Assembly: GCA_012295275.1 (NCBI GenBank)
Contig: CM022676.1
Location: forward strand, 4,548,687-4,568,686
Direction of reading: 5' to 3'
Length of the DNA: 20,000 nt
Origin: Chrysomallon squamiferum
Lineage: Eukaryota > Mollusca > Gastropoda > Neomphalida > Peltospiridae
Below are positions 1 to 9,767 of the stretch, piece by piece (position 1 is the stretch's first letter; each line of letters starts with the position of its first letter). Below the pieces are notes generated by a model. It saw only the letters and a list, made by a program, of their open reading frames with translations, had not been told where the DNA came from and searched no databases. The translations under genes were made by a program, and so were the position numbers.

Positions 1-84
1 TTACAAAAGGAATCTTGAATGTACTTTTCTTTGGATACCAGGCATTAAAAATCGAGATTAGCAGTTTAGGAGAATAACCGAGAC

Positions 85-105
85 AAAAAAAAAAAAAAAA
101 AAAAA
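85..105. repeat. Poly-A tract (21 bp)
   Basis: A run of 21 A follows unique sequence. No target-site duplication or poly-A signal marks it as the tail of a retrocopy. Confidence 0.9.
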
Positions 106-293
106 TAAATCTCTTTTGTATAAAGCAAATCAAGAAAGAAAAATTAAATTAAATAAATACATAAATACATAATAAAAATTAAAAGAAAAATGAAAATATA
201 CAAATGATGGCATAAAAATATAAATAATTATATAAAATGTACAGACACACCCTGAGCCAGATTTATTTATGTAATTGTATGTGAACTTACGTG

Positions 294-329
<36 letters not shown>

Positions 330-490
330 TACATATAAACATACATATATACCTACATACACACTCATGTACTTACATATACAAACTTATACATACACAA
401 CAGATAAACATGCATACACATATACATATAAACAAACATGCACACACACACACATTCATATGTACATACACATGCGTGCACACACCTGTT
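294..490. repeat. (TA)n then (CA)n and degenerate CA/TA-rich satellite
   Basis: A pure TA run (294-319) switches to an AC run (319-328) and then to about 160 bp of interrupted ACATATAC-like sequence. Translations of this stretch (Tyr/Ile and His/Thr rich) are artefacts of the repeat. Confidence 0.85.
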
Positions 491-594
491 TTCTCACCTG
501 AATGTGCCGGTGTAGAACAAAGAAATACATTTTCTTATGCAGGTATTGTCTGCCATCTTTAACATCAGAATCTGAAATAATAGTAGAAAGGAGG

Positions 595-610
595 ATAATA
601 ATAATAATAA

Positions 611-641
<31 letters not shown>

Positions 642-652
642 AAGAAGAAGAA
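595..652. repeat. Compound microsatellite (AAT)n-(AAG)n
   Basis: About six AAT units run into about thirteen AAG units without a spacer. The purine strand is the + strand. Poly-Arg and poly-Leu ORFs here are shadows. Confidence 0.9.
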
Positions 653-654
653 AA

Positions 655-826
655 GTAATAATAAATGTAACCGTAGTAGTAGAAGGCCTAATAATAACAG
701 AAGTAGTCGATGAAGTAAATGTAGTAGTAGTATTAGAAGAAGTACTAGTAACAATACTTTTTTGTAGAAGTAGTAGTAGTAGTAGCTTTAGAAAGAGTTG
801 TATTATAGTTGTAGTAGTAGTAATAA

Positions 827-891
<65 letters not shown>

Positions 892-910
892 ACAACAACA
901 GAAACAAAAA
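655..910. repeat. Interrupted (TAG)n microsatellite
   Basis: Degenerate TAG/GTA/AAT units from 655 condense into a pure TAG run at 827-890 (about 21 units) and then an AAC run. The gradient from degenerate to pure suggests recent expansion at the 3' end. Confidence 0.9.
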
Positions 911-1110
911 CATCAATAACTACAACAGCAGTATTAATAATAAAAGAAGAAAATGATGAAGTGTATTGGATGAATATAAACCAGCTCAAATAAATAACAC
1001 ACATATACACACACACACACATTGACACAGATAGGTGAATATAATTAATACAGAAATAAATTAAGAAGTAAAACAATAAAACAAATGTAAAATAAAATTA
1101 ATATTAATTT

Positions 1111-1132
1111 AATAATAATAATAATAATAATA
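1111..1132. repeat. (AAT)n microsatellite
   Basis: About seven perfect AAT units sit in AT-rich sequence. Confidence 0.85.
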
Positions 1133-1365
1133 AACTGTAAACTAAGAAAAAAGAAGGAAAATCAAATGAATTCAAAACAAACCAGAGCGAAATCAGCTCA
1201 AACTTATCAAGACTATTATTTTCTGATGCGTTTTGATACGTGTGACGAACCCCATTAAAAACAGGTGAGTCGGTACAAAAATTCTGCAGCTTCTGAGTTT
1301 CTTCCTTGTTTTATTTTCTCACACTCAAAACGCTCATTTTCTTTTTTCTTCTTCTTTTTTTTAAT

Positions 1366-1367
<2 letters not shown>

Positions 1368-1403
<36 letters not shown>
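1368..1403. repeat. Poly-T tract (36 bp)
   Basis: This is a run of 36 T, among the longest mononucleotide tracts in the window. A further T-rich TTTTTA-type stretch follows at 1493-1530. Confidence 0.9.
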
Positions 1404-1404
<1 letters not shown>

Positions 1405-1756
1405 TGATCATTCAGCCTATGATGAATGCTCTTTTTCCTTCTGATGTCGTTTTAGCGCATTTTTTTCTTCGCTGTTGTATTTTATTGTTATTTTTTATTT
1501 TTTATTTTTTTATTTTTTTTTTTTTTTTTATTACGTATTGTATTTCATTAATGTAACGACAGCTAAGGCTTAAAAGTAATTCCTAAAGATCTCGTTCGAC
1601 AGAACATTGTGAATGGGGAAAATCTTTAATTTATATATTAACCAGATAACCCGTAAATAAAACAGCATCTAACCGCTTTGAAAATAATGTGCATACAAAC
1701 ATACACAGTCGAACACGTACATACACATTAGTGTTTATATAAAACAAATTTGAATT

Positions 1757-2109
1757 ACTACTACTATTTACTACTATTTATTATTATTATTATTGTTGTT
1801 ATTATTGTTATTGTTATAATAATATTATTAATACTATTGTTGTTGTTGTTATTTTAATTATTATTGTTATCATCATCAAAATTATTATTGTTATTATCAA
1901 TATCATTATTGTTGTTGTTATTATTATTATAAAACGATCGATCAGTAATAATAATAATAAAAGTAATAATAATAATAATATGATAATAATAATAATAAAA
2001 GTAATAACAATAATAATAATAATAATAACAATAATAATAAAAGTAATAACAATAATAATAATAATAACAATAATAATAATAATAATAACAATAATAATAA
2101 TAATAATAA
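1757..2109. repeat. Strand-switching trinucleotide array: (TTA/TTG)n then (AAT/AAC)n
   Basis: Units are TTA, TTG and TCA on the left (1757-1930) and AAT, AAC on the right (1947-2109), around a 16-bp unique centre with GATCGATC. The two halves are roughly reverse complements, so the block is a degenerate long inverted repeat. On the right, AAAAGTAATAA recurs at 1959, 1997 and 2039. Confidence 0.85.
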
Positions 2110-2500
2110 ATATGGATATAGCTAGGTAAGTTCGACATCTTTGTATATTCAGGGAATTACGTTAAATAAAAACCTCAGGTCACCAAGATAAAACAGAACC
2201 CAACAGCAACGCCCCCTACTGAATAATAATCCTTCTGTGTAGATTATAAATTACACACCTCTTTTCAAATCCCTCTAGCATATAATCATATAAATAATTT
2301 CAAACTGCTATCTGTCCTGTGTAATTCGTGGCATAAAGCCCAGACTAAATCTACCATCAAGCCTTAAGAAAACTCGTGGCTCTACGGCAAACATTTTCTT
2401 TTTTTCTTTTCTGCTAGGTAAGATTCACGACTGTTACTGTTTTTGAATGCTTGCCAAGTTTGTTTGTCCTATGCATGACAACGCTGATACAATAAGATAG
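2110..2500. other. Unique sequence, no gene recognised
   Basis: This is high-complexity AT-rich sequence. I saw no ORF with a recognisable motif and no RNA gene. Confidence 0.5.
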
Positions 2501-2507
2501 TAACCGC

Positions 2508-2535
2508 GTGTGTGTGTGTGTGTGTGTGTGTGTGT
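2508..2535. repeat. (GT)14 microsatellite
   Basis: A perfect GT run is followed by ACACGTGTGAG and a degenerate TG/TA stretch to about 2600. Confidence 0.9.
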
Positions 2536-2761
2536 ACACGTGTGAGTGTGTTTATATTTTAATATATGTATCTGTATGTTTTGTCTATGTGTACTTATAT
2601 ATCTATAGATTAGTACGCCAACGGTAAAGAGAGCGCTAGTTATTTTATATCTATTTTATAAAACGCAGAAAGAATTTGACAAATATCAGCTTGATACTGT
2701 TTTCAGAAAAAAAACAAAAAAAAAAAAACTTAATAAACAATTAAATATAAATGTTTTTAAA

Positions 2762-2781
2762 ATATATATATATATATATAT
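2762..2781. repeat. (AT)10 microsatellite
   Basis: A perfect AT run is preceded by an A-rich tract (2707-2728). Confidence 0.85.
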
Positions 2782-2949
2782 CGTTATATATATTATTTGT
2801 GTCTGAGATTTTAAACAAGAACTTTAAGCTTCGTTCATTGCTTACCTTTAGAAATCTGTTTTTTTACTTCTACTGCTAATAATATCTAATTTATAATGTC
2901 CCCTAAAACTCCACGACCACCGAAACACAATAACCGAAACAGCAGTAAC

Positions 2950-3160
2950 CGCTAAATCTGGATCACACCACCTTGCAAAACACACAGACTTTCTTTCTCT
3001 CGCATAGCGGTTTCCCTAGCAACGAGCTGATAAACAAACATGGCGGGCGATCAATTGCAAGTGCGCACAGACACAGACACAAACCCGTTCTTTTCAGTAC
3101 GTTATTAGAGACGTGAGAAGTCTGTTATTGCAAAAATGGCGGACTCAAAACTGAAGTAAC
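2950..3160. promoter_or_regulatory. Promoter-like patch: X-box-like site and two ATGGCGG motifs
   Basis: GTTTCCCTAGCAAC (3010-3023) resembles an RFX X-box (perfect AGCAAC half, GTTTCC other half). AACATGGCGGG (3037-3047) and AAAATGGCGG (3133-3142) match the YY1-type AANATGGCGG seen at many TATA-less metazoan start sites. Both ATGs are also in good Kozak context (A at -3, G at +4) but open only 22 and 7 codons before a stop, unless spliced. CpGs are more frequent than around it. No gene body is recognised on either side, so promoter function is an inference. Confidence 0.35.
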
Positions 3161-3196
3161 AAAAGACGAACGAAATGTGCACTATCGTTTTTTTCA

Positions 3197-3226
3197 TATT
3201 ATTATTATTATTATTATTATTATTAT
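3197..3226. repeat. (ATT)10 microsatellite
   Basis: Perfect ATT units follow a short T run; further TTTA/TTA units occur at 3310-3340. Confidence 0.9.
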
Positions 3227-3551
3227 CTGTTTCTTTGAAGCGACCTGTTTCATTCTTCTTTCATATTTCAGTATTTGCAGATTATCGAAACGAAATAAAA
3301 ATATTTTCTATTTATTTATTTTATTTTATTATTATTATTTAATTCGTTTTTCCTTTTGCTTTCTCTTCTTAACATAATGATATTCTATTCATTATTTTCT
3401 TCGTCTGTATTACAATCTGTTCAAACAGAAATGGCTTGTGAGAGAACTGTTTGTTAGCGGAGTAGACTTTCTACGGGTAAAATTCGAAGGACAAATGAAA
3501 GAATACGTTTTATAGTTTGTAATATCGTGTAGTTTAACTATATCGGTATGC

Positions 3552-3553
<2 letters not shown>

Positions 3554-3614
<61 letters not shown>

Positions 3615-3625
3615 GGGGTGTGTGT
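3554..3625. repeat. (GT)29-G7-(TG)n microsatellite
   Basis: A 59-bp GT run (3554-3612) is interrupted by seven G (3612-3618) and resumes as TG. It is a likely Z-DNA former by composition. Confidence 0.9.
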
Positions 3626-3719
3626 ATTTGTATCTGCATAATCACATAATTCGGCAATTTTTTTTTGTATTTTATTTCTTTTTAAAAACAATTCATTCAC
3701 TCTTTTTTACTCTAACCTG

Positions 3720-4230
3720 AACCACTGTTACAATCCCCGCTGTTTTCCGGTGTCTCCGAACTTACACGACGGCGCCTATGTGCGACGATACCTTTTCCCA
3801 AGTCGAAACGGAAAATAATTAGGTGTTTACGAGAACTTACGTAACGTTACGAAAACTGCCGAACGACATGGGCGGTTTCTGAAACACTAAGACAAATATT
3901 GTTCGCAGCGGGCAAATATAATTAACTGAGTTTAATGTTTACTAATGACTTAGCGGGGGCGGAAAGGCGAGATGGATATATTTAATCTAAACAACAGATA
4001 ATTGTCTGCATCGATAGAGTGTCCTAGCTTAATCAAAGGGAGATAACTGCGATGTTAACACTCGGGATGAAACTGAAGGCTTTGATATGGTGTCCGATTA
4101 CGTAAACATGACGCTGACGTTGCTAATGATCTTTGATCACCGTCGTTGGTGTCTGTTTCATCAAGTTTGATCTGGTTTCATTGACCTCGAGTTATCTGTC
4201 TTCGTGTCACGTGATGCTTAACGAAGACAT
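3720..4230. promoter_or_regulatory. CpG-bearing unique island with clustered TF-type motifs
   Basis: About 500 bp of high-complexity, CpG-containing DNA is isolated between microsatellites. It holds TTACGTAA (3837-3844, PAR-bZIP/CEBP type) overlapping the palindrome GTAACGTTAC (3841-3850). It also holds TCF/LEF-like sites AATCAAAGGG (4031-4040, reverse), CTTTGATA (4080-4087) and CTTTGATC (4131-4138), with a weaker GTTTGATC at 4165-4172, and the E-box palindrome TCACGTGA (4207-4214). No ORF there is convincing. It looks like an enhancer or an orphan promoter; its target is unknown. Confidence 0.4.
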
Positions 4231-4297
4231 CATTATGTTTTCTTTATTTTTCTGCACTCTTCGTCATTTCTTCGTTTGTTTTATATTTATTTGATTT

Positions 4298-4343
4298 TTA
4301 TTATTATTATTATTATTATTTTTTATTATTATTATTATTATTT
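4298..4343. repeat. (TTA)n microsatellite
   Basis: TTA units are interrupted once by a short T run. A long pyrimidine-rich stretch follows. Confidence 0.85.
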
Positions 4344-4610
4344 TCTACTTTTCTTTTTTTTTTTTTTTGCTTGTTTCTGTTTTTAGTTAGATTCTGTTTC
4401 CTTTCGTTTTACTTTTTTCTTATCTTTCTTTCTTTTTTTTTTTTTTTTTTTTTTTGATTTTATTTTTTTTTTCTTTCTTTCTTTCAATTTTTACGTATTC
4501 TTTTTTTTTCTCTTTGTTTTCTTTCTCTCTCTTTTCTCTCTCTCTCTCTTTTAAATTTTTTCTCTCTCTCTCTTTCTTTCTTTCAATTCCTTTATTTTAT
4601 TGTTCTTTTC
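4344..4610. repeat. Polypyrimidine region with (TC)n and (TTTC)n
   Basis: Almost uninterrupted T/C on the + strand includes a T run near 4434-4455, TC runs at about 4525-4549 and 4561-4572, and TTTC units. The Phe/Leu/Ser-rich ORF over it (4454-4660) is the translation of this tract. Confidence 0.8.
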
Positions 4611-5037
4611 CTATACCCCATTTAAATTTTTTACTGCCCCCAGTTTACACATATTTGTAAATTTATCTTCATATTTATATACGAAAAAAATGTCTAATAC
4701 CCATAATTATTTCCCAAGATACCTTCATAACAAACAAAATATGTTTTTCTGTAGACTTAATACAGTTCAGTAAACGATTTTACGTTACGTATTATAATTA
4801 TACGTATTTAATATTAAAGAGATTTTTTTTCGAAGAGATTTATACCAACTAACATTCCAATGGATATCTGTCCTTTCGGTGAGTTTAAACAGAGTTATTC
4901 CGCTTGGTTTAGATTTCTTTCGAGCACAGGATTTTTTAAATTTTTGTTTTAAATAATTATATGTAACATTAGATATGCAGTTGTTGAATGTGTCATGGTA
5001 TTTACTTTCTTGTCACAGGCAGCCTAATCATTAAAAA
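4611..5037. other. AT-rich unique sequence, no gene recognised
   Basis: No coding, RNA or repeat signal is clear beyond short A and T runs. Confidence 0.45.
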
Positions 5038-5244
5038 GATGATGATGATGATGATGATGATAATGGTGATGATGATGATCATGATGATCATGATGATGAT
5101 TATTATTATTTTTTTTATCGCTGTCGATGTTGTTGTTGTTTATAACGTAGGTGTTACTGATGTTGCTGTAGATGTTGTTCTTCTTATTATTGTTGTTGTC
5201 ACTGTCGTAGTCATCATCATCGTCATCTCTTTTTTTTTTTTTTT
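5038..5244. repeat. (GAT)n followed by TTA/TTG units and a (CAT)n return
   Basis: GAT/CAT-phase units cover 5038-5100. They give way to TTATT and TGTTGT units, and CATCATCATCGTCATC at about 5211-5226 is the reverse complement of the opening GAT array. A T run closes the block. Confidence 0.85.
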
Positions 5245-5262
5245 ACAATAAAGAGTACGCAC

Positions 5263-5305
<43 letters not shown>

Positions 5306-5308
5306 TTT
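5263..5308. repeat. (TTTA)n microsatellite, about 11 units
   Basis: This is a near-perfect tetramer run of 46 bp. A TG run (about 5359-5373) and GTAT units (5393-5415) follow in the next 100 bp. Confidence 0.9.
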
Positions 5309-5439
5309 TAATGTTCCATTTCTGTCATTTACACTGTTTGGATGTAGTTATGTCTCTCTGTGTGTGTGTGTGTATGTATTATATGTACATACGTATGTAT
5401 GTATGTATGTATGTACGTAGTTATATATATAGGTATTTA

Positions 5440-6000
5440 CGTACGTGCATAAAAATCTCCTATCTCGAATACGGATTACCTCGAACAGTTTAAGCCACAT
5501 CTACGACTGTTTACTTTCTTTCACTTTTATTTACTTGAGATCAACGACTCCGAGAATCAAAACACTGCTTACTTACTTGTAATACCCTTCTTACCTCACT
5601 CGATAAAAGAACGAAATGACGTCATGCTTTTTCTTAGCGGACAATCGATCTGACGTTTTACAATTGTCGTTATCCGGTTAGTGCCGAAACGACATAAGCG
5701 AAAATTACCGGGCTGGAAAAGACGTTTTGTAATAACCCAGCAATTTTTGGATCGTTTCGGCAGATATGAAAAGAGCGATTGAAAAAAAAAAATATCGTAC
5801 TTATCTTGCATTCCGTTATATTGTCACTTGATGGTAAATTTATCTGATTTTCCTAATCCGAATTCTGTTTTCGACAATAAAGAGATTTAGAAGAAAGTAT
5901 GTGAGGGTAAACAGATGTTTAAATTTGAAGGATTTGCAAAGGATTTGATGGAAATTTTGTAAACTGTGAGGTATTTAACATTGGGCCAGATTTACAATAA
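5440..6000. other. Unique sequence with moderate CpG, no gene recognised
   Basis: High-complexity DNA around 5460-5830 includes a 71-codon minus-strand ORF with no recognisable motif; it probably is not coding. I see no RNA gene. Confidence 0.45.
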
Positions 6001-6010
6001 AAATTTTTAT

Positions 6011-6035
6011 ACTTATTTATTTATTTATTTATTTT
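6011..6035. repeat. (TTTA)n microsatellite
   Basis: A short tetramer run is followed by a T-rich tract. Confidence 0.8.
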
Positions 6036-6173
6036 CTTTTTTTTTATTATGAAAATATAAAAAGCAGTAGGTAGATTTATATTGGTAGGAAAATATATTT
6101 GGCAGTTACTGTAAAGGTTTTAGTGACAGAGAAAATTAAAAGCTTTTGTTATAGTTAAACCTTTAGTTACAAG

Positions 6174-6535
6174 GATAATAATAATAACAATAACAACAAT
6201 AACAACAACGATCGACACAAAGAACAAGAACAATAATAATAAAAATGATTTTAATGATTACGATGATGATGATGAAAATGATAATGACTTTGACGATGAT
6301 TATAATAATATCGAAGAAATAGTAGAAGCTGTTGTGTTTATAGTAGCAGCAACAGCAGCAGCAGCATCAACAGCACGTCAGCACCTACACTACTACTACT
6401 ACTACTACTACTACTACACTACTACTTCTACTACTGCTGCTGCTACTGCTACTGATACTGATACTGATACTACTACAACAACTACTTCTACTAATACTAC
6501 TACTAATAATAGTAATAACAATAATAATAACAACA
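6174..6535. repeat. Degenerate trinucleotide array (AAT/AAC, GAT, GCA, TAC, AAT)
   Basis: Successive blocks are AAT/AAC-like (6174-6240), GAT-like (6255-6300), AGC (6346-6365), TAC (6388-6440), GATACT hexamers (6452-6470), and AAT/AAC (6500-6535). Poly-Ala, Tyr, Thr and Asn translations here are not genes. Confidence 0.8.
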
Positions 6536-6539
6536 AGGT

Positions 6540-6725
<186 letters not shown>

Positions 6726-6739
6726 GGCAAAGAGTGAGA

Positions 6740-7220
6740 AATAGAAAGACAGAAAGAGAGAATGGGAGAAAATAAGATCATAGACAGGGAAAGATAAAAA
6801 GAAAGAATGACATTCTGCGCCGTCTGCTATGTTTTCTATTTGATCTTTCAAATCTTTCAATAACAGATTAAAAAAAATCTTCCATATGTAATTCTGTTAA
6901 AACAAAAACCTAAAACGTATCTAACATCACAGAAATACGTTTATGAATCCCCACGGACTTGCCGAAGGACTCATGACTTGAACAAACCCATCACTACGTT
7001 TTAAAACAGAAGAAGAAGAAGAAGAAGAAAAGGAAACAAAAAACAAAAACCCTCTAATTAGAACAAAAGATACAACTCTTTACATATCACTTCACGCCAG
7101 TTAACACACACACACACACACTGAACCGAAAAACAAAAAAAACAGAACAAAAGATATTCCTTTTTTCTCTCTGGTCGACAAAAAGATATTCGTTTATGAC
7201 CTACAATAGATATTCTCTTT
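6740..7220. other. AT-rich sequence with small GAA and CA runs, no gene recognised
   Basis: It contains GAA units (about 7009-7029) and a CA run (about 7106-7121). No coding signal is seen. Confidence 0.45.
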
Positions 7221-7223
7221 ATC

Positions 7224-7249
7224 TTTTTTTTTTTTTTTTTTTTTTTTTT
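7224..7249. repeat. Poly-T tract (26 bp)
   Basis: Uninterrupted T run. Confidence 0.9.
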
Positions 7250-7339
7250 ATCTTACATTTCTTTACATGCTGTATCTACGCTTTGACAAGCACATCTGAT
7301 TAAAGCAACACTCTCTTCTCTGCCAGGCCAATTTTTCAC

Positions 7340-7660
7340 ACTTTACTTCTTTTGCGCGAGACAGCTTCGGAGATCGACTCGTCAAATGCGCCCGAAGCCG
7401 ACGTTACTCGAGGCAAAGAACCTGCTGTCGCCACCGGTCAGTTTCGTTCCCCGCCTTTTGTTCTGCCCACTAATCACGAGCTCGCAGCCACCCCCCTTAC
7501 CCCCACACACCCCTCCGAGGTCGGAAAGATCAAGGAGGGAACAAAACGGATCAAGTGTAATGCGAGATTAAGTGACGATGTGTTGGTTTAACCGTTTCAT
7601 AAGCGTCAGCCATTATTACGCGCGTATCGTTAAGGGAGATAATTAGGCAAGGGGACGCAA
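7340..7660. promoter_or_regulatory. CpG-bearing unique island, possible regulatory element
   Basis: About 320 bp are clearly richer in CG dinucleotides and more complex than the flanks, which are bounded by poly-T tracts at 7224 and 7668. It includes CCTTTTGTTCT (SOX-like, about 7455-7465), the palindrome TACGCGCGTA (7617-7626) and AAGGGAGATAA (7632-7642), an 11-mer also present in the island at 4036-4046. An overlapping 79-codon + ORF (7352-7591) has no recognisable domain and could be chance in GC-richer DNA. Confidence 0.35.
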
Positions 7661-7667
7661 CTCTAAG

Positions 7668-7689
7668 TTTTTTTTTTTTTTTTTTTTTT
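7668..7689. repeat. Poly-T tract (22 bp)
   Basis: Uninterrupted T run. Confidence 0.9.
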
Positions 7690-7774
7690 ATAAAGACCTG
7701 AAGATGGATGGGTGGTATTGATCGAGTTAATTTTTATAAATATATTGTTGAACAGAAATAAAGACAAAACGTTT

Positions 7775-7836
<62 letters not shown>

Positions 7837-7945
7837 AATAATAATAATAATAATATGAAGAAAAAGAAGAAGAAGAAGAAGAAGAAGAAGAAGAAGAAGA
7901 AGAAAGAAAGAAAGAAAGAAATAATATCAAAACTACTACTACCAC
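7775..7945. repeat. Compound microsatellite (ATG)n-(AAT)n-(AAG)n-(AAAG)n
   Basis: ATG units (7775-7836) change to AAT (7837-7854), AAG (about 7864-7903) and AAAG (7904-7920), ending in a short ACT run. The poly-His and poly-Ser ORFs on the other strand are shadows. Confidence 0.95.
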
Positions 7946-8013
7946 AATCAAAACTCACTTTTACTAACACAGATACTGCTACCAGTAGCAAAAAGTATTA
8001 TTAGTAATACTAT

Positions 8014-8015
8014 AC

Positions 8016-8048
<33 letters not shown>

Positions 8049-8147
8049 TGTTATTAATACTGTTATTACTGTTGCTATCACTGCTACTACGATTATTACA
8101 ACTACTACAACTTCACTACAACTACTACTACTAATACTACTACTAAC

Positions 8148-8220
<73 letters not shown>
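8014..8220. repeat. Degenerate TTA/ACT array ending in a 72-bp pure (ATT)n
   Basis: TTA units (8018-8036) degrade into mixed TTA/ACT trinucleotides and then become pure ATT from about 8148 to 8220 (24 units). Confidence 0.9.
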
Positions 8221-8221
<1 letters not shown>

Positions 8222-8222
<1 letters not shown>

Positions 8223-8773
8223 AAATATAATTAAACATTTTTGAAGTACTGAATATTCACGCACACACAGACACACTCACACACAAATACTAACATCACA
8301 ACATATTCCTTTAATTTACAGCACATGCCATTTCACTTTGATTTCGTACATAAACGATACATGCAATATATTCCCCATACTGCGTCTGTTATTATCAACC
8401 AACACGGTATTGTTCGACAGTTCAAACGCGAAATGCTGATCAGTTCTTGCCAGTGTTGTAGGTGTTAAAAAGCAAACAGAGGCGTTCTGTGTTCAGTGTA
8501 ACGACTACAAGTGATTTTAATTAACGACATGATAAATTGATTGCAGCTAACTGAAGGACTTTGAAAGTCTTTACCGTTAGATGTAATCTGGTTCATTGTT
8601 TTTTGAAGATGGATTCAAAACAAAAAAAAAACAGGTTATAAGTTAGCTGTATTTTAATGTAACAACTGAATGTTTGTGTGTATGATGTAACAGATATGTA
8701 ACAGATATGAAATATTAGTTCGAAAAAAGAAATAAAAGTTATTTCGTAGTGCATAGACTCTTTCTTAGTTGCA

Positions 8774-8775
<2 letters not shown>
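8222..8775. other. Unique sequence, no gene recognised
   Basis: High-complexity sequence, with some CpG at 8390-8500. I found no ORF with a recognisable motif and no RNA gene. Confidence 0.45.

Positions 8776-8776
<1 letters not shown>

Positions 8777-8856
<80 letters not shown>
8777..8856. repeat. (TC)40 microsatellite
   Basis: A perfect 80-bp TC run ends in CGCTCTTTCTC. It is a second long mirror-repeat purine/pyrimidine tract in the window. Confidence 0.95.
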
Positions 8857-8859
<3 letters not shown>

Positions 8860-8964
8860 CTTTCTCTTGTCTGTATGTTTCTGTCTAAACCAGTTTGTTT
8901 TCTATTCCATTTCGCAATACAAAATGATCATCGAGCATCACTAATTCCTAGAGGTTAAAACAGT

Positions 8965-8991
8965 AAAACAGTTAACTCATCAAACTGTTTT
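8965..8991. repeat. Short perfect inverted repeat (9-bp arms)
   Basis: AAAACAGTT (8965-8973) and AACTGTTTT (8983-8991) flank a 9-nt spacer. It could form a weak hairpin; no terminator or RNA function can be argued. Confidence 0.6.
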
Positions 8992-8999
8992 CACCATAA

Positions 9000-9530
9000 A
9001 AATACACGTCACATTAATAATTAACCAGTTAATAAAACAACGTACACCATATACTTCTTTATCTGTAATTCACACTGAAAGAAATGATTTCTAACGAAAC
9101 GTATTAATGGGTTTTTTTTTTAACCACTGTCGTTCTAGATAACAAAAATGGCGTACCTACGTCTAGTGTATTGGAAACAAAAGCATGCACCGCCAACATG
9201 AAAAAAAAAAAACGATTTCTTTAAAGCCAATATATTAACCCTTGCACCTCTAAGGCTGGAACGTACGTGTTCTGTAAAGAGGCATAGAGAGCCGCTATTT
9301 CACATTACTTCTGTCTGATCTGCATATTGCGAAATTTCAGAACTAATTTTGAAATCTCAAGGAATATATCTGACTCCCACATCTATGAGTTTATTCAAAT
9401 CACAGGTGTTTTGTTTTTAACTTTGCAATTACAGTTCTTGTCTTTGATTTCTTTATAGCAGAAGTGTGACTGTAACAAATGATTTTGTTTGCCGTCTGAT
9501 CGTTTATACAACAAGACTTTTAATGAATTG
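9000..9530. other. Unique sequence, no gene recognised
   Basis: High-complexity sequence contains a third AAAATGGCG motif (9145-9153) that opens a 17-codon ORF in good start context. Nothing else supports a gene. Confidence 0.4.
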
Positions 9531-9533
9531 CAA

Positions 9534-9542
9534 TATATATAA

Positions 9543-9592
<50 letters not shown>
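9534..9592. repeat. Compound microsatellite (AT)n-(GT)18
   Basis: An AT run switches to a perfect GT run (9557-9592); interrupted TATATCTGTGTGTG units continue to about 9632. Confidence 0.9.
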
Positions 9593-9593
<1 letters not shown>

Positions 9594-9767
9594 TATATAT
9601 CTGTGTGTGTCTATATATCTATGTGTACATACATATTTAAAAGTATTTTATTTTAATACACAGCCAGTCAAGAAATATATATCGTTTGAATATTAAAGGT
9701 GTAATATTATATATTTTGAAATAGTTTAAGGTGCTGTTGATGTTTGTTATTAATATTAGTACTTGCA

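Noticed and set aside
456-1076. 206-codon minus-strand ORF with poly-Thr and poly-Leu
   Set aside because: It is the translation of AAG and TAG microsatellites; no domain or non-repeat core.
5038-5310. Regular short repeats suggestive of a CRISPR-like array
   Set aside because: They are simple GAT and TTTA microsatellites with no unique spacers.
5596-5811. 71-codon minus-strand ORF
   Set aside because: No recognisable motif and no supporting context.
7352-7591. 79-codon ORF in the CpG-bearing island
   Set aside because: No recognisable motif, no convincing splice signals, and a second open frame overlaps it, as expected in GC-richer DNA.
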